Of a DNA stretch of 64,000 nt, positions 25,996-38,914 are shown one piece after another. The notes beneath the pieces were generated by a model. The model was given only the letters and a program-made list of their open reading frames with translations. It had not been told where the DNA came from and searched no databases. This DNA is from Trichoplax sp. H2 (lineage: Eukaryota > Placozoa > Uniplacotomia > Trichoplacea). Position 1 is the stretch's first letter. Each line of letters starts with the position of its first letter. The translations under genes and the position numbers were made by a program. The stretch spans positions 1-64,000 of the forward strand of contig NOWV01000162.1 in NCBI GenBank assembly GCA_003344405.1, read 5' to 3'.

Positions 25996-26774
25996 CATAG
26001 ACAACGTATATCCACCCTATTTTTTAAAAAGGACGGAAATTAAATGATACCAGTATGCACAGTAAATGGCAACATTATAGAAGCAAATAGTCTTACGGAT
26101 ATTCATATAAATCTTTGTCTGTTTCTGATTTACTAATACGACTTCGTTCTTGGTTAAGCTTTAAAAGATACCGCAATATACGGTTGTACAGCTTTTATTC
26201 TTTGAGAAGTACCGCATTACAAGAATCAGCATCCTTAGCACGATATTGCCAGCAAAATCTATCTCATTTTCAGATATCCTTGCCGTTAATTAAATTCTTG
26301 ATGCTTCTGTAGATCTCGACGTACGAGCAGCGTTGACATTTAAAATAAACGTAAATCGACAATCTTATTTTCAATAGTATAATTTTCATTTTATTATGAA
26401 TTTTGAAAGCTGTTAGAATATTTTTCACATGCTTTCTCACCATAATTTCTTTAGTATTTTTTAACTACTTTATTTTTTCTCCTGTCATGTTTAAAACTAG
26501 CATGATTTAGCTTATTAATGTTTATCATATCGATTACAAGGCTTATCCGATTTTAATGATCTCATCTCTGTAAGATTGTAACTAAAACTATATTTATAAT
26601 ATATGATTATCATTACTAACTGTAAATTCATGTTCTTTTCCAATCAATAATGTAACTATAGATTAACCACAGAAGCGAAGAAATTTGTAGTGTATCAGAA
26701 GTACATCAATTGCATCCATTAATTTGGAGGAGTTTTATCTATCGATCTACAGCAACATAATTCAATTATTAGCG
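25996..26774. other. 5' flank of L1-like gene B
   Basis: Non-coding DNA between the 160-bp array and the signal-peptide exon. A 65-codon open frame at 26115-26312 has no recognisable similarity or splice context and is not called. No clear TATA or initiator element can be assigned. Confidence 0.35.
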
Positions 26775-29700
26775 ATGGCTCTATGGATCTTAGGGATCTA
26801 TCTACTTGGAATGAGTGCTAACTTACCTGTAATCTATTCAGCAGGTTAGAATAAAAGCTAAGACAATCATGGTTACATGCTTAATTTAGCTAACAAGATT
26901 AATTGAGGGCTACGGTCAGCATAATTTTATATACGTGATTAATTAGTTAAATAGAGGCCTTTACCTAGAGATAGTAATATTATTTCGATAGGATTTAAAG
27001 CATCATTCATTTTTAGGTACGAGAAGGTAGTATGGTATAAAATCGATTTTCAGAATTATAATTGCATGACGAAGATATCTCCACTGAATGAATTTTAGGA
27101 TGTTTTTGTTTATTCGATTTAGCCCATACGTCTGTTCATAAATAGTGTTCAAAAATTGTGATTAATTATCATTTGATAAACTATTCGTGACATTTGTATA
27201 CGCGTACTATACATTATTCGTAAAGCTTTAAACTCTGTTATCGATTTCACCACTTTATAGTAGGCATGAAAGAAATACTTTGGAAATAGGGTCATTAAAA
27301 TTAATTTTATCTATTTCTTTCGCTAGTTTAATAAAATTTTATAGTCAACATGATGTAAATTAGAAGGAAATAAATGTTCTTGTTTCTTTTGGGTTTCTCG
27401 CGTATAGATTATACGTTTGCGAAGCAACCTTCCGATGTGATCATTATGGGAGGCACTATCGAAGCAGTGCTGGAATGTCAAGCCGAACCTATGCTAAATT
27501 TTCCTTGGTCTTACAACTGGTTACGGGGAAACCAGCTAGTTCATAACAATTCAAATAATCGATACCATTCATATCACCGTACAACCAAGCTAACTATTAG
27601 CTTAAGAAATAGTGATGGTTATTTCTTTAGTCAAGGTGAAGTCAATGATTATCGATGTACTGCCACCAATGCTAATGGAACCATTACCTCTAAACTTGCT
27701 CGATTAATTTCTGGACGTAAGTTTAATTTATGCAATGCAGTCTCGTACTTTACTACTTTTAATTTTAATTTTTAATTCTATTCTTCATCATTTTCTCGTT
27801 TTGTTAAACTTTTGAATTTCATAAATGAAAAGCGTAGTTATTATACTATAATAAATTGATAAAAAAATAATAAATCCAGGCGATATTAGAATAAATTTTT
27901 CATCATCTAAAATTATGACTATACTGTCGTTATGAGTAAAGCCATCATTTTAAGATGACATGATTCATTAATAGCACTCATTTACTATCATCACTTCCTG
28001 TGCCTTTTTAATGGATGTCCTTTCTAGTATAATAAGCTAGCTGCTAGCCAAGCTGGTGTATAAATTCATATCAGTAAATAATAATGTTTACCTGCCTTGG
28101 ATAAAGAGCATTAGTCTTAATTTTTAATTTTAGTACGACATTTATCCGAATGTATCGACCCTAAAATGTACGGATTATTTTACTTTTACCATTTAAAGAT
28201 ATTCTATTTAGAAAAGTTTCTGATATCATAGCGGAGCTATTCTATACTAAAGAATCTCTCCGACAAATAACGTTCTATACTCGTCCATAGAAGTATACTA
28301 TTACCAGTCTTGCTTATAGTTAAATTTATAGTTCCCCTCTGCCAAAAAGAATTAATTTGAATTCCTCTATATTAAGTTACGAAGAAGCTAACATAGCTAA
28401 TGTTATGCAATTGAGTTGTTAAATCATCTCTCGTACGATTAAATGAAATTCTCTGTTCCCTAAACTGATTCTTCTTGCAGTTATTACATAACGCCAATTT
28501 TATACTTTTCTGATCGAGCCTATAGCTAGGAATTGCCGTACAACAATCAAATCTTTAATAGATATTCTAAATTATATTTGGAAAGCAATGACAGTTACAT
28601 AATTCGCTTAAAGCAAACTCGCATTTATTCATTCCTACATAATCTTAGATTAAGACTATACCCTTTTACTTTCAATTTTAAGATGCAACTAATTACACCT
28701 GCATAATTTGATATAAAACTTAGATTTACTCATTTATACTTGATGTTTAATCATGGCCATGTCCTTTGATTTCAATCGTTTTTAATGTATTAATGATAGC
28801 TAAAAATATATTGTTCTACCATTCGATTTAAACTAAGCTTGAATTTTTCACTCGTATATGATATTAGATCATGTCTATCTACTTTTGATTTCAATTTTTC
28901 TAATGTAACTAATTACTGCAGGGACTACTAAAACTGTCGTTTTTCTTGTAGTAGCTCTTACTGATAATTACAAAATTTGATATAGATTAAAAAATTGGAT
29001 TTATTTATTCGTACAGGATGCTTGGTTGAATAAAGTATGCCTTTGGATTTAGCCTTTCTAATTGGACTAATAGATCTCATGCTTGATTCTTTCTCACTAG
29101 TTGCTTCACCTTTTACTGACAAAACCCAAAAAAACTTGAATAAAGATCAATATGAGCCCTTAGTGATACCATCGAACTATCAATCAATACCTGGACTATC
29201 ACTTAGTATTAATTGGAGGAAAAAAATGGGATTGAATTCGTTTCAAGCCATTGAATTTGGCAATGATGGACGACGAAGTGTTGCCCTCAACGGGGATATA
29301 GTTTTTTCCAATTTACTTCTTTTAGATAACTTAAATTATACATGTGAAGCAACATTAGTCGTTTCTGGCGACATAAGACGTAGTCGTGGATCACTAAATG
29401 TATTAACGGTCAACGGTAAAGGTAATATCGATATTAACTTTAGATATAGCTTAATCTATCAATGCGTTATGTCTATTTCACTCCTCTATTAATGAAACAT
29501 TGCTTACTAATTCCGATAAAATACTTATGCAATATGTTATCTCTGCTACTGCCTTATCCTTAATTTCTCACCCTTTTTGTATTATTTCTAATTTCATATG
29601 TAACTATCTATTACCGATATCATGGATACAGCCTGTAGTGGAAGTACTTGTGGTAAGTTTATAATAAAGAGAATAATAATAATTTGACTGACAGTTTACA

Positions 29701-32700
29701 ACCAATGGCTATAAAAATTCTTGGGATAAATTTCATTCTTTTCATAGTTGTAGACAAAAGTTGTCTACTTTAGTGTAAAAAAAATAAATAAGATCTTAAA
29801 GTAATTGCCCTCAGGGCATAATCGTATTGTCACATCAGTAGGTCATTTCTATTCTCTTTCCTTCGTAAACTAGTGGAAAAGTCAACAAAAATGCTGTAAA
29901 TAACCATGGTACTTCAGTTCCATCTGCAATAACATCCAGTTATTCACTGTTATGTTGATTACAATTTATCCTTCTTTCGTTATTGCCAAATTCGTCAAAA
30001 AACTTTTCCTTCATACGAGGAGTTTCTATTTCGGAAATACTTTCGTAATATTTATCGCCCACTACAGTTCAATGGGTTTAAGGTTAATTTTACTCTTTTT
30101 CTCATTTTGAAATATGGCAATTGTTCTTGTCAGAAATATCATCTGGCAGTTGATATGTCATTAATATTTCACTAATTGTTATCATATTTATATCTTATAT
30201 AATTCAATAAGGTAACGCGCAATAAATAAGATATCATATCGAGATATATTAAATTATTAAATCATAAGAATTTCATGAACCAAAATATAAAACGATTTTT
30301 TAGTGATAGAGTTCAATAAGATAGCTTTACTGGAGCAGATCTTACATCTAGATACGTTAAATTGTTAAATCGTAAGAATCTTGTTAATTAAACTAGTAGA
30401 ATAATTTTAAATAATGACCAAAGAATATCATCCCTTTATTTCTCGACTTCTTCATACTAGAATGTAAGCATTCAAGTTGACTAATATGATAAAACAACAA
30501 CATACTACTTACCTTAACTTTATTGATCTAATGTTATACTAAGAATTCAAGCTGATTATGAGGAAACATCGCTATATCTTACATAGATTGACTTTATGTA
30601 CAAGTCTTGATTAGATTAATTATTACCTTTTGAAAATCATTTGATAAGCACCATGACATAGGCACGTTATTACGGTATAAGAAAAAATGATTTCAATATA
30701 TATTACTATAATAAACTATCACTTTGATCGATCTGAGTAAAATCACTTCGACTTTATAGCTACAGAATAGGGAAATATCTATACAAGGTTTAAATTAATC
30801 TAAAATTAAATACACTCGAATTGAGTAACATGATAAAGCAACACCATTTTATTTGCCATAACTTTACTAATCTATTGCCTAGATAGACTGACTTTATATT
30901 CAAAGTCTGAATAAGATTTAACGTCGGTTGCAGTATGAATATTATAGCTACATTCTTGTGACAAGAAAAGAAATTGATTTAATACTAATTATACTACTGT
31001 AACATGATATTACTTTGATTTGTCTGGGTAAAATTATTTTAACTAAAGCTATTCCATAATAAAATGGCAATGTAGGATTTAAATTGATTTATAAACTCAA
31101 AGTTTTATGTTATTATTTTCCTTTTTCCAATTTAGATCGTCCATTGACAGTTATTAGGACTAGCAATTCCATCGTAGCTGGAGTCTTAGGAAGAGATGCA
31201 AGTTTGGAATGCATCCCTGGTGGACGGTATGTGGATAAATTAAGTATTTGAAAGCTAGTTAGGTTAATTTTAATTGATGAGAGAATATCGGCACTTGATT
31301 TATCCATCTACAAATGCCATGGCACTTCATTTGTGATTTAACCATGGATTACTCAATTCATAGTTTAGCTAGAATGGTTTAGTGACAATATACTGAACGC
31401 AGGTAGATGATATCCCACAAGATACAGCATATCTCTAGTTACTTTAACGACGGCATAAACCGTAACACTATTATTAAAGTAAAACTGATTCCTTTTGATC
31501 ATTATCATCTCAGTTTTAAAGGCTTCCAATATGATTTCTCTCGTTATGTGAATAGAATAAAGTGAATGATTGCAAATTTCCATCATTCCCTAGTTTTACT
31601 ATAAACAACTAAATACCTAAATACGGTGCAATGTGATTCCTATTTCTTTATTAAACTGTGCTTAGGCAATTAAACTTTTATTACACTAATAAAATAAAAT
31701 AACCGATTGCAATTTTTGTCATTCGCCAATTTAAACAGCTAAACACAAGGTGATCCCTATTTCTGTACCAAATTACGTATAAACAATTAATATCTATTGC
31801 TTGTATAAACTGTAAATTCTATCATCTAATTTTAAACAACCGGAAACAAGATAATTTATCATTTAGTATTAAATTGTGCAGAGATAATCAAGTATCCGTT
31901 GCATGTATGAAGTAAACCGAATGATTTAGTATTCTCCGATTTTAACCCACTTGACGCAAAATGATTTCCTTTTTTATGGTAAATTGCGCGTATACAATCG
32001 AATATCTATCGAGTGCGTAGATTGCAAATTCTATCCGTCTCTAATTTTAAACAATCGGACATAAGATGATTCCTCATTCTGTATTAAATAGTGTGAAAAT
32101 AATTAAGTGACCGTCGTGCATGTAGACTAAAATTAACGATTCTAACATGCTCTGATTTTAAATAACTTGACAAAAAATGATCAAATCTCTATCGTAGATA
32201 ATTAAAAATCTATTTCAATTCTAGACTCAAAGTTTAATCCATTTTGTATCATTCATAAATTGGATTTTAGGCCTACTCCAGTTGTCAGTTGGTGTATCTA
32301 CAATCCTTTCAACTATCAATGCCGACCAATTGTCTCTGATAATAGTAAATACTTGTTACAGTTTGGTAATCGACGACTACTGATTCGAAACATTGGATAT
32401 CAAGATAGAGCCATTTATCGCTGTGTCATGAAACTTAACTCCCAAGAACAAAGACGTGATATTAACTTAATCATTCACAGTAAGAACTAATGGATAGATT
32501 GATTCAGTATTAGCTACTATAAATCGTCTTCTGTATTTGTTTCTTTGCTTTATCTGATCATAAGCTAGAATAAAATATAAGACAATATTTGGATACTCAG
32601 TAGAGAATATTTATTAAATAATGATGACTCTGGTCAGATTTTTATATGTTATGGGTAGTTTATTACATCTCAACATGATTTTAACTGCAGAATCTATTAT

Positions 32701-35700
32701 GAAAGAAGTAATGATCATTTCCTAAAAGAAAATAAAAATACTATTCACTGATCTCAATAGCGCTACCAACTTGGAGTAATCCATTAACTTATACTACTGC
32801 ATCCATTGAGGATCGCTTTACTTGGCCATGTATAGCTGTTGGCACTCCTCCTATTACCTATCGGTGGTATCGAAATGGAAGTGAGATCCTTCGGAATGAT
32901 CGTCGATTTACATTTACCAATAGTTACGGCAATATTATCTTTAACAAGTTGGAAACAACCGATATTGGCGTTTATCAATGTCAAGCAACTAATCAATATG
33001 GGACTATATTTTCAAGTGGTTATTTACTCGTTAGATGTAAGTTTAGTGAATAGCATCGACATGCAACAAGTCAATAGCATTGTTCTAATAGTATATCGAA
33101 GGGATGCTTATCAATCCGATATACTGTATATTCAGCTAATAACATCAACGCTAGAAGAAGGCCAAAATAGTACAGTTTTAATAATAAAATTATTCTCTTT
33201 AAGCTGTCTATCCAATCCTTTTCAATAGCAGTTAGTTTATTGAGTAACCGCTGACCAGCTAGAACTAAAGCTCATTTAGAATGCAGATTGTTAGTAAATA
33301 TAAATGCTAAAATCCCTTTAGAGATCAAATTAAATATCCAAGTACGTATGTATCCATTTGATATTCGTTAAACCTCAATAGAATTTTACCAGAATTTCGA
33401 ACTTAAAAACTGAAGTTACCAAATGATAATTTATTTCTATGCTGAGAGTAAATCATATTCCAAGTACTTTCGCTTACATTTAGAGCTTAATGAGCTTTAG
33501 ATATTTAATATCTCTAGTAACTCCCTTGCTCAGCTTATTTCTGAACTTTTCTTACTCGCTATGTAATTTATGTATAGCAGCAATACCTCTTAATGTCGGC
33601 AGTCGGATAAAATTGAAGTCGTTACTTAAACTCTCGCATCTTTAATTTGCCATACTAACTACATGGTGATTTTTGGACACAGTAGCAAAGGCATCGTAAC
33701 GATTGCGCTAGGATAAATTATCAAGAGCTTACATTAATTTCTATTAGTTAGCTACAGTATAATTTTATATATTGCATAAAGTTGCTTGCTTCAAGCATTA
33801 TTTTCAATCGCATTAGAACCACTGCGATAGATTAAAATTAATAAAACTATTTGCTTGTAATTGCAGCGTTTGGCGTCATTTTTACTAAGCCTTTTAATCA
33901 AAATCAACTCATTCAAACTGGTCAAATTGGAGAATTTGAATGTTTAGTTGATGGTGGACCAAAACCTACTATGATCTATCGTTATAATGGTAGTGTTATC
34001 CAATTCCCGTCTAGTAAATATACTGCCCTATCCAATGGCAATTTAAGAATCCATAATGTTGCGATTAATGATACTGGAAGTTATCAATGTACCGCTACAA
34101 ATCGATTTACGCCCAATCCTATTACGAGTACCGCATCACTTCGAGTTTATGGTTAGTTTGCTAAATAATTTTTAAAATAGATGTCATTACTGTACATACT
34201 ACGTCATGGTCGTTAATCCATTTCTATCCGCCTATTTGATGGAAAGAATATATGCTTAAATTGAAAGATATTTCAGTAAAATAAAGGATAAATAGAGTAC
34301 TATAACTAGATTTCATCTTTTACTTTAGAGAGAACAAGGATTATTCATGGGCCTGTTAATCGAAACTATCGAATACAAGAAAGTGCAACACTACCTTGCA
34401 ATGTGACTAGTGATTTTAGACTTCGTTCCAATATTCAAGTGGTTTGGTATCGCAATAATGTTACTATCCAAACAAATCCTATCTATCGACTTACTGAACA
34501 ATATCCAAATTATCAACTACGTATTATTAATGGGATTAGATCCACAAGTGGTAACTTTACTTGTACAGTAACTGCTACTATTCCTGGCTTAACGACATTT
34601 TCTGACAGCAAAACTGCGACTATTTTATTCAATGGTAGGTTTACATATCAGATCGGAATGGGTTATCCTTCCTTTTTTTCAAACATTACAATATAGCCTA
34701 ATTTAATGGCTAGTCGATTTGGCTAGGGTCTTTTACCTTTATTTTTTCTTGCCAGTAAATACTTTATTGTTATATGAAAGAAGAAATCGACAACTAAGTT
34801 AGCTTGCTACTATAGCATTTCTTAAATTGCAATAGTAAATTTAATTTTAATATCAGATTATTCCGTACATTGATCTATGATAGTAAAAGTTATTAAAATT
34901 ATCGCTAGTAAAGCCTTTTTTGAATTATTTTCTAGCTGTAGCGTAGAAATAGTATATCATAATAGCTAGTTAGCCTCTGATATTAAACGCATTAAAATCT
35001 TTGTGATGATAGATATTCCAGTAGCTCCTTCTCTACAAAGTATTAATAGAATTAGTAATACTATGGCTAACATGACTTGGGAATTTCCTGCTAATGGCGA
35101 TAATGGAAGCCCATTGAGAGAATTTCTTATCGAATACAAGTCTGATTTTTACGATCAAGTTCGAGTATTTCAAAGAATTAGTGATACTGCAGCGCGTTAT
35201 GCCATCCTAAATTTTTCTCCCTGGGTAATTTATCAGCTACGTGTTGTTGCAGTTAATGGAATAGGTCGAAATACCACTAACAGCTTTTTAACTTTTAGCA
35301 CAAAAGCTATCACTAATGGTAAGGTGATAAATATCTTTTCTCGTAACATCAGTATTATATTAAGAGTAGAGATTTACGATCCTATGTAGTATAGAAATGA
35401 AAGGCTAATTATGCTATGTATTTCTTGCTCTATTTGGAAAATTTCGGTATCTAAAGTACCTACTGGTAAGGTGGAGAATCTTTATAGCAGAATTCGTGGA
35501 TCAGCTCGCAACGCATTAAACATTTTCTGGAAGGTAAGATTGGCCTTAAATAAATTAATAATTTAGTCGTTGCTCTTCAATCTAAAATAGGCTGTAATAA
35601 CATTACTGCATGGCTTATTTTTATGTAGCCATTAAGTCGAGAAGATGAAAATGGGCCTAACATAGGATACCAGATACGTTATCGCTTAAGTAGTGCAAAT

Positions 35701-38700
35701 TTGTTCACTAGCTACCGAAGGCTTGGCAATGTTTCGACCACTTTTATATCACAGTTGTTACCAAATGAATTTTATGACATCCAAATACAAGCTTATAATA
35801 GAGATGGAATTAGTGCAACCATTGCTACTATCAAAGCCTGTACCTGTATAACAGGTACGTTAATAATAATAAAGAAAATAGTCGTCGATTTATTAGATTA
35901 TAGATTGATCATGGAGGCATGAGCTATGCAGAGATCCCATTGCAATACTGTAGCAAATTTTTCGTATGACTTCAGCACTGATATTGCTAAAAATTCCTAC
36001 CATTTTGTGACGAGCGATATAGCTATACATGACATAGGAAAGTGAGCTTTTTCTCAGTTGCCTACCTTAATTGTGTAATATATTGCTTAAAATATTTTCA
36101 GTTTCTGTCTATAACGTTGCAGCATATATCATAACTTTGGCAATTACCTTCAGTAATCATTTAATAGTGGAGTAGATGCCGATTTAATAATTAATAAATT
36201 GCTTAATATTTCCCATTACGTAAGTAGTCAATCAGCACATGATGAAAAGAAAAAGTCAATTTCGAGATTGTTTTCATTAATCATTAACATTTTCCTAAAG
36301 TATTCTGTAAATAAGATTGGATCAGATATTGAAGAGTTCACTAACTAGACTAATAAGTTAAGATTTTATTTATAGTGTCTTTAATACAATATTAGATAAT
36401 CTAATGCGTATCTTTATATATATATATATATATATATGTTGTCGCTTATAGCTCCTTCTCAAGGTCCGACCAATGTTACTTCTGTGGTTATCTCCGATGC
36501 AGTAAGAATATCATGGAATGAAATTCCTGCGCATCATACCGGCGGAAATTTAAAAGGATACAAGGTAATTTTATACAGCATCTAGTTTATTTTTTTCAGA
36601 TAAATAAATCTTATAATAAAGTAAACACAGTATAATATTCGTTTATGGAATGAATCTATTGAAGTCAGCGATTATAAATCATGAAGTAATTTGTAATAAA
36701 TTAATGGATATTGTCGTGAAAGTAAACAATTTCGCATCTGAGTCAATTTTACTTCTAATTACTTTTCCGCTTTACTTTAACACCTTATAATGTACAATAG
36801 ATTCGATTTCGAAGTGATACTACACCACCTAGAACATATAATGGAGATGTCGGCCTGGTGACTAAATATGATCTGCGAGGCCTTGCAATCAATGTCAGAT
36901 ATTTTCTTACGGTTAGAGGTTATAATGATGCAGGAGATAGCCAACCATCAACACAGATCCTTTTTACCGCAGGAAGCAAGAGTAACTATCATTCAATGCA
37001 TAGAATAGATCCTATTCTAATACCTCTACAATTCAACTAATCTCTTCATTTTAATGACGATTTCAGGCACCATATATACTCCAACAGGATTACGACCAGT
37101 TTCTGTTAATCATAATAATGCTACAGTTCAATGGGTCATTCAAGGATCACCAGCATCATTTATCTTACAATATCGAAGTAAGTACACGAACTAAATTTAG
37201 GATTGAAGAATATCAGAATAAAATTGCCTTGACAGTATTGCTTCCATTTATTGAAACAAATTTGTAACGTTCTTATTGATAGGCTCAAGTCAATCGGCTT
37301 GGAGCAATTCAACTACAATCAGTGGATCAAGTCGTGATGGAATTTATACCAACTTGAAAGCAAAAACCCAATATGATCTTCGCGTTGTTGCACATTACTT
37401 TACGTTAGCCATAAGTCCGAGCTCTTCCATCGCTATTTCCACTAGCGGTAAATGCGATAATCATAAATCAATTTTTTCGTGTAGATGAAGTAGTAATAAG
37501 TGTTAGTAGTGATTTAAGAATTGACTGAACTAAATTTGCCCATGAAATGTTTGATTCTTAAAATTAATAGATGCACCGGTTGGTGAGCAAAGACCTTTTT
37601 ACCAGCAAGTCTGGTTTATCATCTTAGTGGCAATTTCAGGAATTGTTTTGGTCCTTATCATTATCTGTTCGTTGGTTATGAAGAGTCGCAAATCGGAAAG
37701 ACATTCAGGTACCTTTCTGTGTATATGGTACTATCTATTACTTATTTTAAGAGGATGATATCATTCTGCGGTATATGACCTAGTTTCTATAAGGCTTTGC
37801 GTATATACAATCGAACATTAGAGTTGAAACTTTTGACACTATCTACTTTAGTTCATATTTAAGTTATTCTTAAATAAAGTATCATTATGCAATATAAGTA
37901 TATGTCCTAATTTCTATTATTTTTATTATGATTAGAGACTATACAATTAAATTTTAGAGTTGAAATTTTTTAGCAGTATCTACTTTAGCTAAAATTTAAG
38001 TTATTCTTCAATAAAGAAGATATCAATATACGATATCTTTGTATATACCTTAATTTCTGTTATGTTTAGAGAGTATGCAATCGAATTTTAGAGTTTAAAT
38101 TTTTGACAATATCCACTTAAGGCAAAATTTAAGCTCTTAAATAAATTAATTTTTATTACTGTACACATAATTAGTATTATTAATGCGTAAACTTGCCGAT
38201 CTTGTAGTAATTATGAGCTCAGAAAAGGCTAAACTTATAAAGTGTACATTAATAATATCCGATTTATGGCTATTGAAACCAATTAATGGATATCTTGACT
38301 GTATAACAGTGATACGGATTTAATCATTGCATCCACTTATTGGAATATTTTTTGCTAAGATCAAATGTTTTTTTTACCTATAGGTGTTAGCCATGTCAAT
38401 TCACTTAAGGATAGGTAAGAATTAGCTATTATTAATTTTAAATTGAAGACTGGACTATATACAATTCAATGCTCGATTTATAAGTGTTTTATGCGTAAAC
38501 TTCAAGTTAATTCTACCCAATCGATATAATTAATACTTTGAAATGATTTCATACTTTATCCTTTTTTTGAAAAGATTTAATAATGAATTGCTTGCATAAT
38601 TGACAATCCACAGAGTGCCTCCGCGTCCACCGTCACCAAAAGATGAAAATAATGAGATAGAAGATGCTAAACGACCGCCATTACCTCAGGAAGCGCCAGT

Positions 38701-38914
38701 AATTCATGAGTATAAAGAGCTTGAACATATTGATGATGGAAGTAGTCATGACAGTCTAGATCAATATGGAAGTGAACATGTCACTGGTTGTTTTGATGAG
38801 GATGGCTCTTTTATTGACCAGTATGGCACAACTCAAAGTAAATATAGTGGAAGCCAACATGTCTTGCATCGATCAGCATCCGTTGGTAGCTCAGCTTTTT
38901 CTACCCTTGTTTAA
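26775..38914 (+). CDS. L1-family cell adhesion molecule B, complete
   Basis: Eighteen exons joined by GT-AG: 26775-26844, 27408-27716, 29101-29415, 31136-31226, 32271-32479, 32761-33036, 33867-34151, 34329-34634, 35013-35318, 35457-35533, 35629-35854, 36452-36564, 36801-36981, 37067-37177, 37283-37447, 37571-37708, 38384-38414, 38614-38914. Total 3510 nt, 1169 residues, with every phase matching. Domains: signal peptide (1-22); Ig1-Ig6 (about 30-620); four FN3 (about 622-1012; human L1CAM has five and 1257 residues); one membrane helix (about 1026-1048); and a tail with RPPLP, DSLDQYG, FDEDGSFIDQYG (L1 ankyrin motif with G to D) and C-terminal STLV (PDZ ligand). WKPLSREDENGPNIGY in FN2 and NLKGYK in FN3 are L1 hallmarks. 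Ig2 lacks its first cysteine and Ig5 has Tyr for the core Trp. The protein should act at cell contacts and link to ankyrin. Several introns carry tandem repeats. Confidence 0.92.
29632..29652 (+). other. Candidate 21-nt cassette micro-exon between Ig2 and Ig3
   Basis: Inside intron 3 of L1-like gene B. It is preceded by 'ggatacag' and followed by the strong donor 'gtaagt'. Its 21 nt keep the phase-1 frame, so it could be included or skipped without frameshift. It would insert seven residues including two cysteines at the Ig2-Ig3 hinge. No transcript evidence is available. Confidence 0.25.
30235..31090. repeat. Intronic repeats in L1-like gene B, intron 3
   Basis: A short pair ('attaaattgttaaatcgtaag' near 30243 and 30355) is followed by a diverged tandem pair of about 344 bp. 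The pair is anchored by 'atgataaaacaacac' near 30486 and 30830 and by 'tagattgactttat' downstream in each. Confidence 0.6.
31590..32200. repeat. Intronic tandem array, unit about 110 bp (L1-like gene B, intron 4)
   Basis: About six diverged copies. The phrase 'aagatgattcctatttctgt' or similar lies near 31633, 31752, 31850, 31960, 32065 and 32177. It is followed by 'ttaaattgtg...acaat' and 'ctaattttaaacaac'. The array sits between the two exons that together encode Ig3. Confidence 0.75.
36412..36437. repeat. (TA)n microsatellite next to a splice acceptor
   Basis: About eleven TA units end 14 bases before the intron 11 acceptor of L1-like gene B (exon starts 36452). They occupy the place where branch point and pyrimidine tract are expected. 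Confidence 0.9.
37745..38150. repeat. Intronic tandem array, unit about 130-140 bp (intron 16)
   Basis: Three copies anchored by 'cctaatttctattat' near 37779, 37907 and 38050. Each is followed by 'gaattttagagttgaaattttt' and 'atctactttagctaaaattta'. The array separates the membrane-spanning exon from the 31-nt exon of L1-like gene B. Confidence 0.8.

Noticed and set aside
26115-26312. 65-codon + strand open frame upstream of the L1-like gene
   Set aside because: No family resemblance, no ATG context or splice fit with the downstream gene; length expected by chance.
32784-33228. Long open frames crossing the Ig4 exon (both strands)
   Set aside because: The splice-bounded exon 32761-33036 in a different register encodes a clear Ig domain, so these frames are incidental.
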